A model generated the notes under the pieces. It saw only the letters and a list, made by a program, of their open reading frames with translations, made no database searches and was not told the DNA's origin. A stretch of 64,000 nt of DNA. Origin: Pyrus communis. Its lineage: Eukaryota > Streptophyta > Magnoliopsida > Rosales > Rosaceae. Made by a program: the position numbers and the translations under genes. Numbering within the stretch: position 1 is the first letter of the stretch; each line of letters opens with the position of its first letter. Of the stretch, positions 58,345-64,000 are shown piece after piece. The stretch spans positions 15,332,088 through 15,396,087 of the forward strand of contig NC_084811.1 in NCBI RefSeq assembly GCF_963583255.1, written 5' to 3'.

Positions 58345-60300
58345 TGATAGGAGCATATTTATGCAACTTAAATGGCTTGTTCTCGTACATTTACGTTATG
58401 TTTCTTTAGTTATTTTAGTACTTTAAGCTATTTTCGTGTGTTTGTAGGTCCAAAGGGCTAAAGGAGCAAAAAGATGCATTTTGGAGACTTTTGGAGCACT
58501 TTTGGGCTAAGGACGGATAGCTTATGCTTGAAGCCAAAGTGTTGGACGAAATTGAAGACCTAATTGGAGCCAAAGTGTTGGAACCTTGTTCTCTTTAGTT
58601 TTAGGACATTTAAACCTTTCCTAATCCCAATCATGCCATGCATAACACACATCCATTCTAACACATTGTCATTGCACATGCATTTCCTTCATTAGTTAAC
58701 CCACATGCACTTATCACTTATCATCACCACATATCATATCACTTAATCACTTATCACTTATCATCACCACTTAACCACTTATCATATCATAACCACATAT
58801 CATATCACTTATCACTTATCACTTAACATATCATCCACCTACTTCACCTACAACATCCACCTACTTCACCTACAACATCCACTTCACCTACAACATCCAC
58901 CTACTTCACCTACAACATCCACCTACTTCACCTACAACATCCACTTCACCTACAACATCCACCTACTTCACCTACAACATCCACCTACTTCACCTACAAA
59001 TGACATAGCCATATGTTCCCTCCACTACTCCTATAAATACCCTTGCATTCATTCATTCATGGACATCTCATTTCATACACAACACATTACAAACACATTC
59101 TACCTTCCCTAGCCGTGAGCTTCCCATCTCTCCCCTTATAATCCAAACACCATTTTTCCATTCCCTTCCACTTCTCCACCACTCCTCTTCCATTCCACAC
59201 TTCCATCCCCCAAACCAATTATCCCTAGACCTTATGCTACAATAAAGAGGAAGAGAAGAGAGCCTAAACGTTCATACAATTCAAGTTTGAGTTGTTGGAA
59301 TGTTTAGGCGTTTCTTTGATTTCAATGTTTAATTTCAATTCTCTTTGTTTTGTATGAGGAACTAAACCCCCCTTTAGCTAGGGGGTGATTCGAAATATAT
59401 GTTTATGCTTGCATTTTGATTTGATTACTTCTAATTACGTTTCATAAGTTGTGAATTCAACTTGTTTAACTGTTTTATTGATAACCTATTTATGTATGTT
59501 TATTGAGAGTGCACACTTAATTTTCATGCATGAATTTGACGCTAGAATATAAGTGAATTTCACCTAATCGTTATGAACTTATATTCACAAGTAGTGGAGG
59601 TTGCTTATAAACAATCGCGTTAAACGAATTCTTGGCATAAGTTTCATGCGTATTCCATAGTAACGAATGTCTCGTCAAAACTTATAATCTTCATAGAGCG
59701 TAATGATTCTTGCTTGTATCTCTATTATGCAATCATGTATGGGACTTGTGGGGAATGTTTTGGGTTGTCGTATGCAATCATCCAATTCAATAACGTTAGG
59801 AAGATTTGAAGGTTAATTTAAGCGGATCTAATTAACTTGGAGTGTTGAGAATTAATGATTTATTGAAATGCAATTGGAAATCATTTTATTATGCAAGTGT
59901 AACATGTGTGGAGATGAACCCCTTGGCTAGCATCCATTCATCCATACTTTCATCATATTCATATTTACATTCTGTCTAGTTTATTAACTTGTTTCGTTAT
60001 TTCAATTTTTGTCAAGTCCTAAACCCCCCTTTACTTTCTTGTTCTTTAATGCTTAGAATCTGTTTAGTTTATGTTTTAAAGTATTTTTTTTGTTTTTTGG
60101 TTTGTCTTAGTGTTTTAAACTTTAATTTTGCATTCTTTGAGTCTAGTTTAGTGTTTTAAACTTTATTTTACGTTTTTGAGTCAGTTTCCAAGAGATTTGC
60201 AATCCCTCCTAATCCCCGGTCCAGAACGATCCCTACTTATACTTATACTACAAATCGACAAAAAGAGGGTTTAATTTGTGTGCGTATAAATCTCGCATCA
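58345..60300 (+). mobile_element. 3' LTR of E5 (1,956 bp)
   Basis: Eight minisatellite units against seven in the 5' LTR. TATAAATA at 59032-59039. Ends CGCATCA, followed by TSD gtcag. Confidence 0.95.
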
Positions 60301-60523
60301 GTCAGAAACTGCCTAGTTAGTGTTTTTAGGCAGTTTTGAGTCTTTTGAACTTGTTTTGAGTCCTTTGAGTCTTTGTGAACGTTTTTAACTTTGTTTTTAT
60401 GTTTTTGAGTCAAATCCAAGTGATTAACAATCCCTCCTAATCCCCGGTCCAGAACGATCCCTACTTATACATATACTACAATTTGACGAAAAGAGGGTTT
60501 AATTTGTGTGCGTATAAATCTCG
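60301..60523 (+). mobile_element. type C LTR, continuation after E5
   Basis: Continues the LTR broken at 22380 (gtcagaaactgcc...). Includes the U5 block and ends ataaatctcg, lacking the final catca. A single t (60524) separates it from the inverted arm. Confidence 0.9.
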
Positions 60524-60524
60524 T

Positions 60525-61080
60525 AATGCTTATTTATAGGTGAAATGGGGGGAACATGACAGCTAGGAGGGAATGTGGCTGCATGTTTGAATGATTAAAG
60601 GATGCATGTGGGTTGGAATTGCATGTGCAATGAATATGTGGCTGCATGTGCAAGGGGACAATCTGAAAATGCATGTGAAAGCATGTGTTGGCTGCAATGA
60701 TGAAATGGATGGGAGTGCATGTGGCTTAATTAATTAAAGGGAGTGCATGTGCAATGTTTTAAAGGATGGAATGCATGTGAATATGATGGAAATCTGATAT
60801 GGTGATGGGAGATGCATGTGGCTGATTTATGCATGTGAATGCATGTGGCTACAATGGATTAGGAATCCTTCAATTTCGTCCATTCCTTTTGCTCCAAACA
60901 TAAGCTATCCATTCCAAGTCCAATTTTGCTCCAAAATGCTCCAAAATGCATCTTTTTGCTTCCTTAGCCACATGAACCTAAAAACACACGAAAATGGCTT
61001 AAAAGCCAAAAACAACTATGAATTAACAATATAAATGCACGAAAACAAGCTAAGTAAGTCGCCTAAATATGCTCCTATCA
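60525..61080 (-). mobile_element. inverted U3 arm of the type C LTR
   Basis: Reverse complement of about the first 557 bp of the LTR at 20483-21039, from TGATAGG to just past the TATA box. The arms differ by a small duplication: two cactccctttaattaattaa units on the left, one on the right. It is followed by TSD atatg at 61081-61085. Confidence 0.92.
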
Positions 61081-61085
61081 ATATG

Positions 61086-62149
61086 CTCAATTAAATTCAA
61101 GTTCGCCAATAGATTATATTCAAATTCTTAATGAAATAAATTCTTTGGCGCAGGGGTCACAAAATCAAGCCAAGGAGGCTCAACAAGAAGCATATTGGCA
61201 ACCATATGAGGAGTTCAATACAACACCTATGCAGCCACCACAACCTCCCCCACAACAATTCCAATCAAGTTCAAGTATGTCTATGGATAATGATAAAAAT
61301 TTTCAATTACTAACCACTTTGACGCAGGACGAACAAAATCAAGACAAGAAGTTGGGTAAATTGGACGAGCAATTTGGGCAGATTATGGAGTTCATGAAAC
61401 AAATTCAAGAGCAAAGTGAACTTTCCAACTCAACTATTGAAAACTCGAAGGAAGATTTTGAAATCCATAATGCTATCACTTTGGGAAGTGCTATGGAGGT
61501 TGGAGCTGACCTAAAAATGTCCAAACATAGCCTAGAAGTGGATGAAGAGCTGCTAATTGAGGAGGAGGAAGAAGACATGCACACGGCAAGGGTAGAACAA
61601 CCCTTGCCGCAGCCCCCTAAGCCCTCTAAACCACCCACCACCAGTAAGGACGTCCCAATTCCATGTTATTCTGATGTTATTCCACCCAATGTCCCTTTTC
61701 CTAGCAGGTTTTTGATTCCCAACCAAGAAGAGAGTAAAAAGGACATCGTGGAAGCCTTCCCAAAGGTGCAAAATGCTATTCAAATTCTTGGTGCAACACA
61801 GCAAGTTTTAGATGGTGTTGAATTCTTCAAAGGACTTTGTACACCAAGAAGAATGATTCAAGAGAAGGTAGTGGCTGGAGAAGATGTAGAAGGCATCAAA
61901 GAGGACATATTTGAAACCACAATTCCCAAGGAAGTTGGATTTTATGACACGGGACAAGTCATAACTTTCGAAGGGGTGTTTATTCTGGAGTTCATTTTGG
62001 AGCACACAGGTAAGCCGCCTCCCCGAATTTCAATTTTCTTTTATACTAACATGTGGTTAATGATTCAGGCACCCAATCTGGAATTTAAACTATTACCGGA
62101 TCATTTCAAGTATCACCGCCCATTCAAAGATAAATTCCATGCCGTTTGA
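61086..62149 (+). pseudogene. E3 gag-like ORF, 3' part (split gene)
   Basis: Continues the frame of 16146-16395 and 20462-20482 (…MQYAQLNSSSPIDY). It includes KLDEQFGQIMEFMKQ, an acidic segment with a Glu run (LLIEEEEEDMH), FPSRFL, and the Pol-start-like tail LEFKLLPDHFKYHRPFKD. The intron-like segment is at 62010-62068 (gtaagc, tatactaac, attcag). Diverged from the E5 and E7 copies yet still open. It converges with the aORF remnant. Confidence 0.8.
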
Positions 62150-62157
62150 TTTTATTT

Positions 62158-62205
62158 ATAAAAGAAAAAAAAAAAAAAAAGAAAAAAAAGAAAAAAAAAA
62201 AAAAA
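62158..62205. repeat. A-rich tract (E3)
   Basis: Same position between the convergent ORFs as in the other type A elements. Confidence 0.8.
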
Positions 62206-62233
62206 GATACTAAACATGGAGAAAGGTGGAGCT

Positions 62234-62503
62234 TCACAAAGGTTGTTTACGTGAAGCCCCACTACGAGGCGCAGAAGCGGAAGGCATAGAAGCGGGAGGC
62301 ATCGAAGCGGAAGGCATCGGAGCGGGAGGCATCGGAGCTAGAGCATTCCAGGCTTCAATACTTGGCCAAGCGCTGGATGACCCAGGAAAAAGGTGCCTCT
62401 GGAGATAAGACGCAAGCCTTTGACGGTCACTGTGAATTCGACCCTCAGATTCTTGCAGCTCATCAAGCTTCCTCTTCATCCCCGACGAATAGTTATTTGC
62501 AAG
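62234..62503 (-). pseudogene. aORF, C-terminal part in E3, cut by an LTR
   Basis: Encodes LANNYSSGMKRKLDEL... through the shortened Met/Pro/Ala/Ser tail to the same stop. The N-terminal half and promoter lie beyond the LTR at 62504, outside the window. Confidence 0.85.
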
Positions 62504-64000
62504 TGATAGGAGCATATTTATGCGACTTAAATGGCTTGTTCTCGTACATTTACGTTATGTTTCTTTAGTTATTTTAGTACTTTAAGCTATTTTCGTGTGT
62601 TTGTAGGTCTAAAGGGCTAAAGGAGCAAAAAGATGCATTTTGGAGACTTTTGGAGCACTTTTGGGCTAAGGACGGATAGCTTATGCTTGAAGCCAAAGTG
62701 TTGGACGAAATTGAAGACCTAATTGGAGCCAAAGTGTTGGAACCTTGTTCTCTTTAGTTTTAGGACATTTAAACCTTTCCTAATCCCAATCATGCCATGC
62801 ATAACACACATCCATTCTAACACATTGTCATTGCACATGCATTTCCTTCATTAGTTAACCCACATGCACTTATCACTTATCATCACCACATATCATATCA
62901 CTTAATCACTTATCACTTATCATCACCACTTAACCACTTATCATATCATAACCACATATCATATCACTTATCACTTATCACTTAACATATCATCCACCTA
63001 CTTCACCTACAACATCCACCTACTTCACCTACAACATCCACTTCACCTACAACATCCACTTACTTCACCTACAACATCCACTTCACCTACAACATCCACC
63101 TACTTCACCTACAACATCCACCTACTTCACCTACAAATGACATAGCCATATGTTCCCTCCACTACTCCTATAAATACCCTTGCATTCATTCATTCATGGA
63201 CATCTCATTTCATACACAACACACCACAAACACTTCCATTCATTCTCTTTGCCGTGAGTTCCCTTGTAATCCAAACACCATTTTTCCATTTCCCTATTAA
63301 TCCAAACACCACTCCCCAAACTATTCACACCATCAAACTATCCTTAGACCTTGTGCTACAACAACGAGGAAGAGAAGAGTGCCTAAACGTTCATACAATT
63401 CAAGTTTGAGTTGTTGGAATGTTTAGGTGTTTCTTTGATTTCAATGTTTAAATTCAATTCTCTTTGTTTGTACGTATGAGGAATGGAAGAGAAGAGTGCC
63501 TAAACGTTCATACAATTCAAGTTTGAGTTGTTGGAATGTTTAGGTATTTCTTTGATTTCAAAGTTATAATAAACTAAACCCCCTTTAGCTAGGGGTGATT
63601 CGAAATATATGTTTATGCTTGCATTTTGATTTGATTAATTCTAATTGCGTTTCATAAGTTGTGGTTCAATTTGTTTAACCGTTTGATTGATAACTTATTT
63701 ATGAATGTTTATTAAGAATGCGCGCTTAATTTTCATGCATCAATATGACGCTAGAATATAAGTGAGTTTCACCTAATAGTTACGAACTTATATTCACAAG
63801 TAGTGGAGGTTGCTTATAAACAATCGCGTTAAATAAATTCTTGGCATAAGTTTCATGCGTAGTCCATAGTAACGAATGCCTCGTCAACACTTAAAGTTTT
63901 CATGATGCTTAATGATCTTTGATTGTATCTTTATTGTGCTTTTCACGTAAAGGACTTTTGGAGAATGTTGTGAATTGCGTTGCGCTAACCCATCCAATTC
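62504..64000 (+). mobile_element. type A LTR inserted in the E3 aORF, right end outside window
   Basis: TGATAGGAGCATATTTATGC start preceded by gcaag (left TSD, 62499-62503). Minisatellite about 62990-63137; cctataaatac near 63167. The 46-nt hairpin is present twice (from about 63379 and 63497). It could be a solo LTR or the 5' LTR of a full element. Confidence 0.9.

Larger units (their letters stand above)
22381..60300 (+). mobile_element. E5: complete type A non-autonomous element, TSD GTCAG
   Basis: LTRs 22381-24316 and 58345-60300, flanked by gtcag (22376-22380 and 60301-60305). It sits inside a type C LTR. Internal parts 24317-27266 and 56266-58344 are separated by E6. Without nested DNA it is about 8.9 kb. 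Contents in order: PBS, gag-like ORF, A-rich tract, antisense aORF with its promoter, small ORF, PPT-like motif, non-coding DNA, PPT. No protease, RT or integrase. Confidence 0.95.
14015..64000 (+). mobile_element. E3: type A non-autonomous Athila element, right part outside window
   Basis: This outer element has a 5' LTR (14015-15967), PBS, gag-like ORF and antisense aORF, with left TSD cactc (14010-14014). Its own DNA in the window is 14015-16395, 20462-20482 and 61086-62503; everything else is inserted DNA. The pieces rejoin without a frame change once one TSD copy is removed from each insertion. Confidence 0.9.

Overview
The window is plant nuclear DNA made almost entirely of nested LTR retrotransposons of the Athila branch of Ty3/gypsy. 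Three things show this: primer-binding sites that match the 3' end of plant tRNA-Asp (TGGCGCCGTTGCCGGGGA), 1.9-2.6 kb LTRs of the form TGATAG...CA with 5-bp target-site duplications (TSDs), and one Gag-Pol polyprotein with zinc knuckle, DLGAS protease, RT, RNase H and integrase but no chromodomain. The host is a dicot by character, perhaps Rosaceae, but the sequence alone cannot settle that. No ordinary host gene, rRNA, tRNA or CRISPR was found.

Three LTR types occur. Type A has a 22/18-bp minisatellite in U3 and belongs to non-autonomous elements. Type B belongs to the autonomous element. Type C has a U3 dense in CATGCA.

Layout. 1-361 is the end of an LTR inserted in an antisense gene remnant. 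362-5175 is a minus-strand recombinant in which one LTR (1634-3509) has internal sequence on both sides. 5207-9205 is a B-like LTR holding a solo C LTR (5298-7792). 9206-12864 is a decayed gag holding a solo C LTR (9526-12320), which itself carries a 225-bp foreign insert. 12865-14014 holds two truncated minus LTRs, one inserted in the other. A plus-strand type A element starts at 14015 and runs off the window. Its gag-like gene is split by a solo C LTR (16396-20456) and by an odd U3-to-U3 LTR insertion (20483-61080). Inside the latter, Russian-doll fashion, lie E5 22381-60300 (+, TSD GTCAG), E6 27267-56260 (-, autonomous, TSD CACTT), E7 34485-51461 (+, TSD GTGCT) and E8 38982-46886 (-, TSD GTCGA). 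Another LTR starts at 62504.

How the parts relate. E6 encodes a full Gag-Pol, split only by E7; the two halves join in frame. The type A elements have lost protease, RT and integrase. They keep LTRs, PBS, PPT, usually a reduced gag-like ORF, and always (where that region is preserved) an antisense gene (aORF) for a coiled-coil protein with a Met/Pro/Ala/Ser repeat tail. That gene has its own promoter-like upstream region, unlike anything else in the window. Type A elements therefore look like parasites of an E6-like autonomous partner. The aORF module is the best candidate for an undescribed system.
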